Below, in pieces: positions 20,429 through 28,800 of a stretch of DNA of 64,000 nucleotides. Under the pieces are notes generated by a model. The model did not search any database and was not told where the DNA came from. It was given only the letters and a program-made list of their open reading frames with translations. The stretch comes from Polaribacter tangerinus (GTDB lineage: Bacteria; Bacteroidota; Bacteroidia; Flavobacteriales; Flavobacteriaceae): positions 620,001 to 684,000 of the forward strand of contig NZ_CP150668.1 of assembly GCF_038024095.1 (NCBI RefSeq), given 5' to 3'. Numbering within the stretch: position 1 is the stretch's first letter; each line of letters opens with the position of its first letter. A program made the position numbers and the translations under genes.

Positions 20429-20977
20429 TTATATTTTTTCTACTTGCATATAGCTTAATTCTAATGGTGTTTTTCTTCCGAAAATCTTAACCATTACTTC
20501 AAGCTTACGCTTTTCTTCATTTACCTTTTCTATGGTTCCGTCAAATCCATTAAAAGGACCATCTACAACTTTAACAGTTTCACCAACATTAAAAGGAATT
20601 GAAATATTTTCATCTTGTACAGATAACTCATCTACTTTACCAAGCATTCTGTTAACTTCAGACTTTCGCATAGGCACAGGTTCTCCACCTTTAACCTCTC
20701 CTAAGAAACCAATAACACCTGTAATAGATTTGATAACATGAGGTACCTCTCCTGAAAGATTTGCCTCTACCATTATATAACCTGGAAAATAAACTCTTTC
20801 TCTATTAATTTTTTTACCATCTCGAATTTGAACCACTTTTTCAGTAGGAACAATTACTTGGCTTACATAATCGGACAGTCCTAATCTTGCAATCTCTGTC
20901 TCTATATATGTCTTTACTTTATTTTCTTGTCCTCCAATGGCTCTTACAACATACCATTTCATTACTGAATCAGCCAT
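20429..20977 (-). CDS. nusG: Transcription termination/antitermination protein NusG
   Basis: The protein has 182 residues. The N-terminal NGN domain begins KWYVVRAIGGQENKVKTYI and includes RVYFPGYIMVEANL; the C-terminal KOW domain is FNVGETVKVVDGPFNGFDG. It binds RNA polymerase and couples it to Rho or the ribosome. It lies 9 bp after secE, the usual pairing. Confidence 0.98.
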   Translation of the reverse strand: MADSVMKWYVVRAIGGQENKVKTYIETEIARLGLSDYVSQVIVPTEKVVQIRDGKKINRERVYFPGYIMVEANLSGEVPHVIKSITGVIGFLGEVKGGEPVPMRKSEVNRMLGKVDELSVQDENISIPFNVGETVKVVDGPFNGFDGTIEKVNEEKRKLEVMVKIFGRKTPLELSYMQVEKI

Positions 20978-20986
20978 AATTTGTTT

Positions 20987-21175
20987 TTAGAATAATTTAA
21001 AAAAGTTATCTAATCCAGTTTGAAAAACATAGTCTATACCGGCAACAGCTAATGCAAACAAAATTGTAAACACAGCTACAGTTACAGTTGTTTTCTGAGC
21101 TTCTTCTTTTGATACCCAAGTCATATGATTACCTAGTTCGTCAAAAGAGTCTTTGATATATTGTATAAAGTTCAT
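20987..21175 (-). CDS. secE: Preprotein translocase subunit SecE
   Basis: This 62-residue single-pass membrane protein has the amphipathic helix FIQYIKDSFDELGNHMTW, the WVSKEEAQKTT hinge, and one hydrophobic segment near residues 30-48. It clamps SecY in the translocon. It is placed between tRNA-Trp and nusG, the conserved order. Confidence 0.95.
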   Translation of the reverse strand: MNFIQYIKDSFDELGNHMTWVSKEEAQKTTVTVAVFTILFALAVAGIDYVFQTGLDNFFKLF

Positions 21176-21239
21176 CTTACTTTTTTATTTTACACGCCTT
21201 AAAACTTAATAAAATAAGCTTTGCCTCGAATTGTATTTG

Positions 21240-21312
21240 CACGGATTGAGAGACTCGAACTCCCGACACCTGGTTTTGGAGACCAGTGCTCTACCAACTG
21301 AGCTAAACCCGT
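21240..21312 (-). tRNA. tRNA-Trp (anticodon CCA)
   Basis: The minus strand gives acceptor arms ACGGGTT / AATCCGT, anticodon arm CTGGT-CTCCAAA-ACCAG (anticodon CCA) and T arm GGGAGTTCGAGTCTC. It sits between tuf and secE, as in many bacteria. Confidence 0.95.
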
Positions 21313-21326
21313 TTTTATTCATTGAT

Positions 21327-21359
21327 AAAGGCGTCACGCTATTAAGCGTGACACCCTTT
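21327..21359. other. Hairpin between tuf and tRNA-Trp
   Basis: GTCACGCT / AGCGTGAC with an ATTA loop is extended by AAAGG / CCCTTT. It is a strong stem 30 bp after the tuf stop. No T run follows directly, so partial termination or an RNase processing site before tRNA-Trp is likelier than a full stop. Confidence 0.5.
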
Positions 21360-21388
21360 AATGATTATCAATTAATAAACTAAAAAAA

Positions 21389-22576
21389 TTAGTCTAATAA
21401 TTCAGTAACTTGTCCAGCTCCTACTGTTCTACCACCTTCACGGATAGCGAAACGTAAACCTACGTTTAATGCAATTGGCTGAATTAAGTCTACTGTTATT
21501 GTTAAGTTATCACCTGGCATTACCATTTCAACACCTGAAGGTAAATTAATAGTACCAGTAACGTCTGTAGTTCTTACATAGAACTGTGGACGGTAGTTGT
21601 TATGGAATGGAGTGTGACGACCACCTTCTTCTTTTTTAAGAACATAAACCTCTGCTTTAAACTTAGCATGAGGAGTTACTGAACCTGGCTTACAGATTAC
21701 CATACCTCTTTTAATATCTTCTTTTGCAATACCTCTTAATAAGATACCTGCATTATCTCCAGCCTCACCTCTATCTAAGATTTGACGGAACATTTCAATA
21801 CCAGTAATAGTAGAAGACATTTTTTCTGCTCCCATACCAATAATATCTACAACATCTCCTGTGTTTGCAATACCAGTTTCAATACGACCAGTTGCAACAG
21901 TTCCACGACCTGTAATAGAGAATACATCTTCTACAGGCATTAAGAAATCTTTATCAACTTCTCTTAATGGCTCTTCAATCCAAGTATCACAAGCTTCCAT
22001 TAATTCTAAAACGGTATCAACCCATTTTTGTTCACCATTTAAAGCTCCTAATGCAGAACCTGAAATAACAGGACCATTATCACCGTCATATTCATAGAAA
22101 GATAATAATTCTCTAACTTCCATGTCTACTAACTCTAAAAGCTCTTCATCATCTACCATGTCTACTTTATTCAAGAAAACAACAATACGAGGAATTCCTA
22201 CTTGACGACCTAATAAAATGTGCTCTCTTGTTTGTGGCATAGGACCATCAGTTGCAGCAACAACTAAAATTGCACCGTCCATTTGAGCAGCACCCGTTAC
22301 CATGTTCTTAACATAATCCGCGTGACCTGGACAGTCTACGTGTGCATAGTGACGATTTTGTGTTTGATACTCTACGTGAGAAGTATTAATTGTAATACCT
22401 CTTTCTTTTTCTTCTGGTGCATTATCAATCTGATCAAAAGATCTAGCTTCAGAGAAACCTGCATCAGCTAATACTTTAGTAATAGCCGCAGTTAAAGTTG
22501 TTTTACCGTGATCTACGTGTCCGATAGTACCAATGTTTAAGTGTGGTTTCGAACGGTCAAAAGTTCCTTTTGCCAT
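21389..22576 (-). CDS. tuf: Elongation factor Tu
   Basis: This 395-residue GTPase has G1 [11 protein letters not shown]3 [12 protein letters not shown] and G4 NKVDMVDD, with domains II and III ending [13 protein letters not shown]. It delivers aminoacyl-tRNA to the ribosome. The gene is embedded between four upstream tRNAs and tRNA-Trp, so tRNA processing must free its mRNA. It is the only tuf copy in the window. Confidence 0.99.
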   Translation of the reverse strand: MAKGTFDRSKPHLNIGTIGHVDHGKTTLTAAITKVLADAGFSEARSFDQIDNAPEEKERGITINTSHVEYQTQNRHYAHVDCPGHADYVKNMVTGAAQMDGAILVVAATDGPMPQTREHILLGRQVGIPRIVVFLNKVDMVDDEELLELVDMEVRELLSFYEYDGDNGPVISGSALGALNGEQKWVDTVLELMEACDTWIEEPLREVDKDFLMPVEDVFSITGRGTVATGRIETGIANTGDVVDIIGMGAEKMSSTITGIEMFRQILDRGEAGDNAGILLRGIAKEDIKRGMVICKPGSVTPHAKFKAEVYVLKKEEGGRHTPFHNNYRPQFYVRTTDVTGTINLPSGVEMVMPGDNLTITVDLIQPIALNVGLRFAIREGGRTVGAGQVTELLD

Positions 22577-22634
22577 AATTATTAATTTTAGTTCTTAGTT
22601 TAAATATATAGTGTCTAATAATACTTTTTAAATG

Positions 22635-22707
22635 AGCCAATGACGGGATTTGAACCCGTGACCTCATCCCTACCAAGGATGCGCTCTACCAACTGAGCTA
22701 CACCGGC
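22635..22707 (-). tRNA. tRNA-Thr (anticodon GGT)
   Basis: On the minus strand GCCGGTG pairs with CATTGGC; the anticodon arm CATCC-TTGGTAG-GGATG gives GGT; the T arm is ACGGGTTCAAATCCCGT. It is the last tRNA before tuf. Confidence 0.95.
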
Positions 22708-22721
22708 TTGCTGATAATTCG

Positions 22722-22794
22722 AGCGAAAGACCGGGTTCGAACCGGCGACATTCAGCTTGGAAGGCTGACGCTCTACCAACTGAGCTACTTTCGC
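22722..22794 (-). tRNA. tRNA-Gly (anticodon TCC)
   Basis: Acceptor arms GCGAAAG / CTTTCGC pair, the anticodon arm is TCAGC-CTTCCAA-GCTGA (anticodon TCC) and the T arm is CCGGTTCGAACCCGG. Confidence 0.95.
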
Positions 22795-22807
22795 AAAATG
22801 TAAATTG

Positions 22808-22889
22808 TGGGGAGAGCAGGATTCGAACCTGCGAAGACATAGTCAACGGAGTTACAGTCCGTCCTCGTTGGCCGCTTGAGTATCTCCCC
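22808..22889 (-). tRNA. tRNA-Tyr (anticodon GTA)
   Basis: The 82-nt length and long variable arm fit tyrosine. The acceptor is GGGGAGA / TCTCCCC and the anticodon arm ACGGA-CTGTAAC-TCCGT gives GTA. Confidence 0.95.
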
Positions 22890-22946
22890 TTTACTTACTA
22901 TTTTAATGAACTTTCAAATTGCACTTGCAATTTATGTTTTTTTTGG

Positions 22947-23020
22947 AGCCGATGGAGGGACTCGAACCCACGACCTGCTGATTACAAATCAGCTGCTCTA
23001 GCCAGCTGAGCTACATCGGC
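22947..23020 (-). tRNA. tRNA-Thr (anticodon TGT)
   Basis: Acceptor arms GCCGATG / CATCGGC pair, and the anticodon arm GCTGA-TTTGTAA-TCAGC gives TGT. It is the first gene of the tRNA-tuf-secE-nusG-ribosomal block. Confidence 0.95.
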
Positions 23021-23060
23021 TTTTGATGTAAAAAAACAACCCGCTATTTCTAACGGATTG

Positions 23061-23068
23061 CAAATGTA
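23061..23068 (-). promoter_or_regulatory. Predicted -7 element for the tRNA-tuf operon
   Basis: TACATTTG on the minus strand matches TAnnTTTG and ends about 40 bp upstream of the first tRNA-Thr, the expected place for the promoter of this whole block. Confidence 0.5.
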
Positions 23069-23126
23069 TAAAGTTTTTTTATATTTTAAAACTTTTTATA
23101 ATTTTTTTTTACTTTTTTTTATCTTT

Positions 23127-23435
23127 TTAAGAAATTAGAGAATCCCTATGCTTTTCCTTAGAACGTTTTAACTGCCTCTTTAAATTGTCTACCGCAGCGT
23201 TTACACCCTCTTCGAAAGTTTTTGTCTCTCTTTTTACCATTAATTCACTCCCTGGAATATTAATTTTAATTTCTGTAATTTTATTTTCTTTATCGCTTGT
23301 ATTCTGAACTTTTAGAAATACTTCGGCATCTACAATTTTATCATGAAATTTTTCTAAAGAGGCTACTTTTTTTTCTACATAATCGATTAGCTTTTGATCT
23401 GCATTGAAATTTACTGACTGGGTGAATACTTTCAT
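23127..23435 (-). CDS. hpf: Ribosome hibernation-promoting factor, HPF/RaiA family
   Basis: This 102-residue protein has the sigma-54 modulation/HPF fold: KVFTQSVNFNADQKLIDYVE, then EIKINIPGSELMVKRETKTF and the basic helix NLKRQLKRSKEKHRD. It binds the 30S decoding region in slow growth. It is the short type, lacking the C-terminal dimerisation domain of long HPF. It lies 3 bp after xerC, so the two are probably cotranscribed. Confidence 0.93.
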   Translation of the reverse strand: MKVFTQSVNFNADQKLIDYVEKKVASLEKFHDKIVDAEVFLKVQNTSDKENKITEIKINIPGSELMVKRETKTFEEGVNAAVDNLKRQLKRSKEKHRDSLIS

Positions 23436-23438
23436 AGA

Positions 23439-24329
23439 TTACTGTTTTTTATTGCTCCTAGGGTGAGCACGGTTATACACTTTTTTTATTGCATCAAGAC
23501 TATTATGGGTGTAAACTTGTGTTGATGCTAAAGAAGAATGCCCTAACAATTCTTTTACTGAGTTTAAATCTGCGCCTTCATTTAATAAATCTGTTGCAAA
23601 AGAGTGTCTTAAAATGTGTGGACTCTTTTTCACTTTCGATGAGGCTCCACTAAAATAGGAATTAATAATTCGATAAACAAGTGTTTCGTATAAATTATTA
23701 CCTTTAATTGTTACTAATAAATTCTCAGAAAATATACCTTGCTTTTCTTTTAATGATAGGTACTTTTTTATAGAACTTACAATGGGCTGTAATAAAGGAA
23801 TTATTCTTTCTTTATTTCTTTTTCCTAACACCTTAATTTTTCTACTTTCTAAGTCTACTGAAGATTCTTTTAATTGAATCAACTCTATTCTTCTAATTCC
23901 TGTTGTATAAAGCAACTCGACAATGAGTTTATTTCTAACAGATTCGAAATCTTCTGACAGAGACAGTTTTTTAATTACAGCATCTACTTCTGATGATGTA
24001 AAAGGAACTTGAACTTTTTTAGGAACTTTTAAGGATTTGTGTTTGGATAACGGATTTTGAGGTAATTGATTCGTTTTTAATAAAAAAGTATAAAAACTTT
24101 TTAAAGTCGTTACTTTACGATTTATAGATCTATTCGAAATATTTTGATCTACTAAAGACACAATCCAATGTCTTATTTGAGGATATTCTACTTTTGTTAA
24201 ATCTGATATTTCAAAAAATTCTTTACAAAAATCTTTAAAAGCGAATAAATCTGCTTTGTAAGCAATAATAGTATGCTTAGAAAACTGCTTTTCTAAATGT
24301 AGGTATTCCAAAAAAGCTGTAATGTGCAT
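23439..24329 (-). CDS. xerC: Tyrosine recombinase XerC-like
   Basis: The protein has 296 residues. An N-terminal SAM-like core-binding domain (FLEYLHLEKQFSKHTIIAYK) is followed by the catalytic domain. All catalytic residues are visible: Arg146 in TTGIRRIEL, Lys170 in VLGKRNKER, His238 and Arg241 in HILRHSFATDLL, His264 in LLGHSSLA, and Tyr273 in QVYTHNS. Length and the setting next to rpsU and hpf suggest the chromosomal dimer-resolution enzyme rather than an element integrase. No attachment site or mobile cargo is next to it. Confidence 0.9.
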   Translation of the reverse strand: MHITAFLEYLHLEKQFSKHTIIAYKADLFAFKDFCKEFFEISDLTKVEYPQIRHWIVSLVDQNISNRSINRKVTTLKSFYTFLLKTNQLPQNPLSKHKSLKVPKKVQVPFTSSEVDAVIKKLSLSEDFESVRNKLIVELLYTTGIRRIELIQLKESSVDLESRKIKVLGKRNKERIIPLLQPIVSSIKKYLSLKEKQGIFSENLLVTIKGNNLYETLVYRIINSYFSGASSKVKKSPHILRHSFATDLLNEGADLNSVKELLGHSSLASTQVYTHNSLDAIKKVYNRAHPRSNKKQ

Positions 24330-24429
24330 TAATTATTTATTTACTTTCAAAGTTAACAATTTTATTGATATGTAACAATGCATAATTGTAACAGTTGTTT
24401 TTAAATTTGATAAAATCTTAGTCATAAAA

Positions 24430-24459
24430 AAAACTCGTAACAATATTGTTACGAGTTTT
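24430..24459 (-). terminator. Terminator between rpsU and xerC
   Basis: A perfect 30-nt palindrome with 15-bp arms (AAAACTCGTAACAAT and its complement) is followed on the minus strand by a T run. It closes the rpsU transcript or a separate small RNA. Confidence 0.85.
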
Positions 24460-24553
24460 AATTGCTTTGGAGTATCTACCTAAAGATACTGCTAATAGTT
24501 ATTAGTTTAACTTACATCTTTTAATAGATTGCTGCGCAATTACTAAAAGTTAA
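24430..24553 (-). ncRNA. Candidate structured RNA or structured rpsU 3-prime UTR
   Basis: Four consecutive stems fill the space after the rpsU stop. First is a compound stem (GTTAA/TTAAC and TAAAA/TTTTA enclosing ATTGC/GCAAT, 24507-24553). Then come CTAAT/ATTAG (24492-24505), AGTATCT/AGATACT (24471-24490), and the 15-bp terminator (24430-24459). There is no coding potential. I cannot match it to a known family, and it may simply be the 3-prime UTR of rpsU. Confidence 0.35.
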
Positions 24554-24559
24554 GTTTGA

Positions 24560-24757
24560 CTATCCTACTTCTTCTTGCGTTCTTAATTTCTGAACATAAG
24601 AGGCTTTAATTCTTTGCGCTCTTTTTGCTACAGATGGCTTTGTAAAGTTTTTTCTGTTACGTAAGTTCTTCATTGTTTTTGTTCTGTCGAATTTTCTTTT
24701 GTAACGCTTTAAAGCTCTATCTATATTTTCTCCTTCTTTAATAGGTATAATTAACAT
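24560..24757 (-). CDS. rpsU: 30S ribosomal protein bS21
   Basis: This 65-residue basic protein begins MLIIPIKEGENIDRALKRYK and has the R/K-rich helix RKFDRTKTMKNLRNRKNF. It binds the 30S platform. In Bacteroidota, bS21 together with bS6 and bS18 holds the 3-prime tail of 16S rRNA so that Shine-Dalgarno pairing is blocked. The gene itself has a perfect Shine-Dalgarno sequence (24765-24772), unlike its neighbours, which fits autoregulation: low bS21 frees the anti-SD and raises bS21 synthesis. It has its own predicted promoter at 24834-24841. Confidence 0.95.
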   Translation of the reverse strand: MLIIPIKEGENIDRALKRYKRKFDRTKTMKNLRNRKNFTKPSVAKRAQRIKASYVQKLRTQEEVG

Positions 24758-24764
24758 AAGTTGG

Positions 24765-24772
24765 CACCTCCC
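24765..24772 (-). promoter_or_regulatory. Strong Shine-Dalgarno sequence of rpsU
   Basis: The minus strand reads GGGAGGTG, leaving 7 nt before the rpsU ATG. This is an extended match to the anti-SD and stands out among the other genes here, whose upstream regions are A/T rich. Confidence 0.85.
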
Positions 24773-24833
24773 TTCATACGTCTCTTTATATTTTTAATAG
24801 TTCGAAAACTAATTGTTTTTAAAATTTAGTTTG

Positions 24834-24841
24834 CAAATGTA
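24834..24841 (-). promoter_or_regulatory. Predicted -7 element for rpsU
   Basis: TACATTTG on the minus strand, identical to the tRNA-tuf promoter motif, with a TTG about 18 bp further upstream. It implies a leader of roughly 70 nt. Confidence 0.5.
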
Positions 24842-24895
24842 ATTACATTTAGTGAATTAACAACCTAAAATTGAGTTATTTTTACCTAACAATTT

Positions 24896-24990
24896 GCGTT
24901 AGCGATTGAAATGGCATCCTTTTAAACAGAAATATTATTTCTTTTTAAAAGATATAATGAAAAGCGCGCCCTTTTTTTCAAAGGAACGCA
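24896..24990. repeat. Intergenic structured repeat, copy 2
   Basis: The left end is GCGTTAGCGATTGAAATGGC, followed by CATCCTTTT, a central AAATATTATTT hairpin, AAAAGATATAATGAAAAGCGCGCCC and a closing CTTTTTTTCAAAG hairpin. It shares left end, central stem and right block with 5971-6061, in the same orientation. It lies 31 bp past the acyl-CoA dehydrogenase stop. Confidence 0.6.
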
Positions 24991-25021
24991 CAATTATATA
25001 AATAGCATGATGAATATAAAA

Positions 25022-26188
25022 CTATGTGGCAGGTTTGTATTCTTTATTATCGATTACCATTTTTGCGATAATTTCTTTTAAAATTTCGGAAGTACCACCA
25101 CCAATAGGTCCTAACCTACTGTCTCTTAGTAAACGAGCCATCGGATACTCCTCCATGTAGCCATAACCACCCAACAGCTGAAGCGCATCGTAAATAACCT
25201 CATCGGCCATTTTTGTGGATAATAACTTAGACATACTTGCCTCTTTTACAACATACTGTCCATCGTCTAGTCGCTTTGCTATAGAATAATTGTATTCTTT
25301 ACACATATCTACCTTACTGGCCATTTCTGCAATTTTATGTCTTAGCACTTGAAATTTGTCTAATGACTTGCCAAATGCTATTCTTTCTTGCATGTATTTT
25401 ATAGCGTAATTTACAGCAAACTCTGCTCTTGCATGCGCATTTACTCCCATAATTAATCTTTCTGAAGCAAAATGCTGCATAATGTATGGAAATCCTTTAC
25501 CTTCTTCTCCTAAAAGATTTTCTGCTGGTATTTCTACATTATCAAATGCGAGTTCTGCAGTATCTGAAGCTCGCCACCCCAATTTATTTAACTTAGTTGC
25601 AGATACACCTTTTGCACTTCTATCTACAATAAATAAACTAATTCCTTTATATTTTTCTGACGGATCTGTTTTTGCAGCTACAATTAAATAATCGGAATAA
25701 ACACCATTTGTTATGAATGTTTTTGAGCCATTTAAAATATATGATTCTCCCTTTTTTATTGCCGTTGATCGCATTCCCGCAACGTCACTTCCTCCAAAAG
25801 GCTCTGTTATACATAAACATCCTATCATTTTTCCAGCTACACTTGGTACCAAGTATTTTTGCTTTAAATGTTCGCTTGCTTCTTTGTTTAAATGTGTCAT
25901 TGCTAAATACTCATGCGCCCACATTGCCGCAGCAAAACCTCCAGAATTAATTTTTTGTAATTCTTCTAAAAAAACTACCGTGTAAAAAAGGTCTAACTCT
26001 AAACCACCGTAAGCCTCTGGTGTTGCCAAGCCGAAATAGCCCATTTCACCAAATTTCTCCCAAATAAAGCGTTCTATGGTACCAGTTGACTCCCATTTTT
26101 CGATGTGTGGAACTACTTCTTTTTGTAAAAAATCTTTAAAACTTGCACGAAAAGCTTCATGCTCTTCAGTAAAATACATACTGCCCAT
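25022..26188 (-). CDS. Acyl-CoA dehydrogenase
   Basis: The 388-residue flavoprotein has the acyl-CoA dehydrogenase signatures CITEPFGGSDVAGMRSTA (N-terminal side) and the C-terminal QLLGGYGYMEEYPMARLLRD with GPIGGGTSEILKEIIAK; the Glu-rich YMEEYP region carries the likely catalytic base. It oxidises an acyl-CoA to the 2-enoyl-CoA and passes electrons to ETF. The chain specificity cannot be read from the sequence. A second ATG three codons inside (MYFTEEHEAF) is an equally possible start. It is a single gene, not in a visible beta-oxidation operon. Confidence 0.92.
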   Translation of the reverse strand: MGSMYFTEEHEAFRASFKDFLQKEVVPHIEKWESTGTIERFIWEKFGEMGYFGLATPEAYGGLELDLFYTVVFLEELQKINSGGFAAAMWAHEYLAMTHLNKEASEHLKQKYLVPSVAGKMIGCLCITEPFGGSDVAGMRSTAIKKGESYILNGSKTFITNGVYSDYLIVAAKTDPSEKYKGISLFIVDRSAKGVSATKLNKLGWRASDTAELAFDNVEIPAENLLGEEGKGFPYIMQHFASERLIMGVNAHARAEFAVNYAIKYMQERIAFGKSLDKFQVLRHKIAEMASKVDMCKEYNYSIAKRLDDGQYVVKEASMSKLLSTKMADEVIYDALQLLGGYGYMEEYPMARLLRDSRLGPIGGGTSEILKEIIAKMVIDNKEYKPAT

Positions 26189-26208
26189 CTATTATGATTT
26201 AGAATTTT

Positions 26209-27090
26209 TTATTCAGCCACCAAATATAAGACTATTCTCTCATATTTATCTAAAGGAAAATCTTCTATTTCTTTTAATTCTGAGATATTTTGCAACTCTG
26301 CAACTTCATCTCTGTAATTAAAAATCTTTTTACAAAGCTCATAATCGATATACGGGTTTTTAAGTAATTCTCTGAATTCTACAGTATTTACGTTCTGTTT
26401 AACAATAATTGGTTTTGCTACAACAACAAACTTTTTAAGTAGCTTTTTTACCGTTAAACTATCTATGTTAAAAACTTCATAAAGTTGATATCCAAAAGTA
26501 AAACCTTGTAATTTAGAACGATACTTAATAATTCTATCAGAAAATGTTGGTCCGATTCCGCTAATAGTTTGAAAATCATTTTTTGTAGCTTTATTTATAT
26601 CCGAAGTAGATATCCGCTTTTTTTCTACAAATATATTTTTTTGAGTTTGCTTTTTTAAGGATGTGTTTCTTTTTAAAACCCATGAAGGGAATTTAAATTT
26701 TGAGGAAATCCTTTTTAATAGGGAGTCGCTTACATTGGTTACTTGCTGAAATTCTTTTACAGAATTGATAAATTTTCCTTTAGAACGGTATTCGAGTAAT
26801 CGATCAATTTCAAGTGTAGACATACCAAGTTTTTCACCGCTGTAATCGGAAATATAATTCGGATTGAAAGGAAATATTTTTGGCTTTCTATTTTCTAGTT
26901 CAATTTTTTGTAAGCTATCTAACTTTTTTAAAATAGCTGAGCTTACATTATTATTAATGGGAGAAATATCATTTTTAGAGACTGTATTTAAATATATAAC
27001 TACTTGAAAAACAACAATAATTATTCCCAAAAAGAAAATCCCATTTCTTTGGCTTTTTGTATACCAGAAATGGGATTTTAATAGTTTCAT
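26209..27090 (-). CDS. Membrane-anchored helix-hairpin-helix protein (ComEA-like repeats)
   Basis: This 293-residue protein has an N-terminal transmembrane anchor (RNGIFFLGIIIVVFQVVIYL, near residue 15) and then repeated helix-hairpin-helix units, the clearest being TISGIGPTFSDRIIKYRSKL, with degenerate copies before and after (MSTLEIDRLLEYRSKG; NPYIDYELCKKIFNYRDEV). HhH units of the ComEA type bind DNA non-specifically, and this protein could be exposed to the periplasm. It lacks other domains, and a role in DNA uptake is possible but not shown. It lies 9 bp after the symporter gene, same strand. Confidence 0.85.
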   Translation of the reverse strand: MKLLKSHFWYTKSQRNGIFFLGIIIVVFQVVIYLNTVSKNDISPINNNVSSAILKKLDSLQKIELENRKPKIFPFNPNYISDYSGEKLGMSTLEIDRLLEYRSKGKFINSVKEFQQVTNVSDSLLKRISSKFKFPSWVLKRNTSLKKQTQKNIFVEKKRISTSDINKATKNDFQTISGIGPTFSDRIIKYRSKLQGFTFGYQLYEVFNIDSLTVKKLLKKFVVVAKPIIVKQNVNTVEFRELLKNPYIDYELCKKIFNYRDEVAELQNISELKEIEDFPLDKYERIVLYLVAE

Positions 27091-27099
27091 ATTTTATAT

Positions 27100-28713
27100 T
27101 TACATATGCTCGTTTACATCTATAGCTCCGTCTTCTATAGCTTCTTCTTTTTTATTGATAGCATTCATGTATTTAGAAAGTTCTTTTTTAATGATTGGCG
27201 ATAACATGATTACACCGATAATATTTGGAACAACCATTGCAAAAATCATAGCATCTGAGAAATCTATTACTGCTCCCAAACTAATTGATGCACCGATTAC
27301 AACAAACATTAAAAATAAAATTTTATACACTAAATCGGTAATTTTACCTTTTCCGAATAAAAACTTCCAACCTTGCATACCATAATAAGACCATGATATC
27401 ATAGTAGAAAAAGCAAAAAGAATAACAGCAATTGTAAGTACCACAGAAAAGTGAGGAATAACTGAGTCGAAAGCTACAGCTGTTAACTCTACTCCTTCTT
27501 TAATTTCTACACCATATTGCATAAATTGGCCATCGAAATTTGTTATAATTATTACCAAAGCAGTCATTGTACAAATAACAACTGTATCTACAAAAGGCTC
27601 TAACAAAGCGACTATACCCTCACTAGCAGGATATTTAGTTCTTACAGCAGAGTGTGCAATTGCAGCAGAACCAACTCCGGCTTCGTTTGAGAATGCTCCT
27701 CTACGAATACCTTGAATCATTACTCCTATTAAACCACCTGCGATACCTAAACCAGAAAATGCACCTTCAAATATTAGCATAAAAGCATCATCTATAAGTG
27801 TAAAGTTTGCAAACAATATAATAACAGCTGCCAACACATAAATTCCTGCCATAAAAGGCACTACTTTTTCTGTTACAGAGGCAATTCTTTTAATCCCTCC
27901 AATAATAACTATAGCAACTAAAACTGCCATTACAATACCAAAATACAAACCTGCATTAGGACCTGTTAATTCAAATAATTTTGTAAACTGTGCAGCCGCT
28001 TGATTTGCTTGGAACATGTTTCCACCTCCAAAAGAACCACCAATTACAAAAATTGCAAATAATATTGCTAATACTTTTCCAAAACCACCAGCACCTTTTT
28101 CTTTTAATCCTTTCGTTAAGTAGTACATAGGACCTCCGTATACAGTACCATCCTCTCCTACATCTCTATACTTTACTCCTAAAGTACATTCTGCAAATTT
28201 AGACGCCATACCCAACAACCCTGCAACAATCATCCAAAAAGTTGCTCCCGGTCCTCCGATTGATAAAGCTACGGCAACACCAGCAATATTTCCTAAACCT
28301 ACTGTAGCCGAAAGTGCTGCAGTTAAAGCTTGAAAATGAGAAACTTCTCCATCTACACTTTCATCTCTAATAGTGTCTAAAACATCTCCTTTAGTTGTTT
28401 GATTTCCATATAATTTGTCTACACCGTGCTTTTCGATATCTTCATATTTACCTCTTACTACCTGAAATGCAGTTAAAAAGCCTGTAACATTAATAAACTT
28501 AAAATAAATTGTAAAGTACAATGCACCACCAATTAGCACGATTAAAACCCATGGAATTTGGAATGATTCTGAAAATGGAATTTCGTAAAAAATAGCATCT
28601 ACAAACCACCCTGTATAATCTTTAAATACGGCATCTATGCTATCTGTTGTGCTTTGTGCAAATGTTAAAAACGGAACTGCTAGCAGCAATAACGAAAAAA
28701 ATTTTTTCTTCAT
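27100..28713 (-). CDS. Alanine or glycine:cation symporter (AGCS family)
   Basis: The protein has 537 residues. The leader MKKKFFSLLLLAVPFLTFAQ resembles a cleavable signal peptide, followed by a periplasmic stretch and about ten or more hydrophobic segments. AGCS landmarks include LSATVGLGNIAGVAVALSIG, GPGATFWMIVAGLLGMASKF and RRGAFSNEAGVGSAAIAHS. The family imports small neutral amino acids with sodium or protons. The N-terminal signal peptide is a feature of many Bacteroidota members. It probably stands in its own unit, possibly with the HhH gene. Confidence 0.93.
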   Translation of the reverse strand: MKKKFFSLLLLAVPFLTFAQSTTDSIDAVFKDYTGWFVDAIFYEIPFSESFQIPWVLIVLIGGALYFTIYFKFINVTGFLTAFQVVRGKYEDIEKHGVDKLYGNQTTKGDVLDTIRDESVDGEVSHFQALTAALSATVGLGNIAGVAVALSIGGPGATFWMIVAGLLGMASKFAECTLGVKYRDVGEDGTVYGGPMYYLTKGLKEKGAGGFGKVLAILFAIFVIGGSFGGGNMFQANQAAAQFTKLFELTGPNAGLYFGIVMAVLVAIVIIGGIKRIASVTEKVVPFMAGIYVLAAVIILFANFTLIDDAFMLIFEGAFSGLGIAGGLIGVMIQGIRRGAFSNEAGVGSAAIAHSAVRTKYPASEGIVALLEPFVDTVVICTMTALVIIITNFDGQFMQYGVEIKEGVELTAVAFDSVIPHFSVVLTIAVILFAFSTMISWSYYGMQGWKFLFGKGKITDLVYKILFLMFVVIGASISLGAVIDFSDAMIFAMVVPNIIGVIMLSPIIKKELSKYMNAINKKEEAIEDGAIDVNEHM

Positions 28714-28800
28714 AATGTGATTGATTATTTTTTAATTAGTAGCACGCAATATCATAAAAAAATGCTCCTTTAACAAGTTTTAACAGTTAAAACTGTCTTT

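Noticed and set aside
23439..24329. XerC-like gene as integrase of a mobile element
   Set aside because: It sits in a housekeeping context (rpsU, hpf) with no direct repeats, cargo or disrupted tRNA next to it; the tRNAs nearby are all intact.
28776..28794. Terminator between the RmlD-like gene and the symporter
   Set aside because: The 8-bp AT-only stem AGTTTTAA/TTAAAACT is weak and no T run follows on the minus strand.
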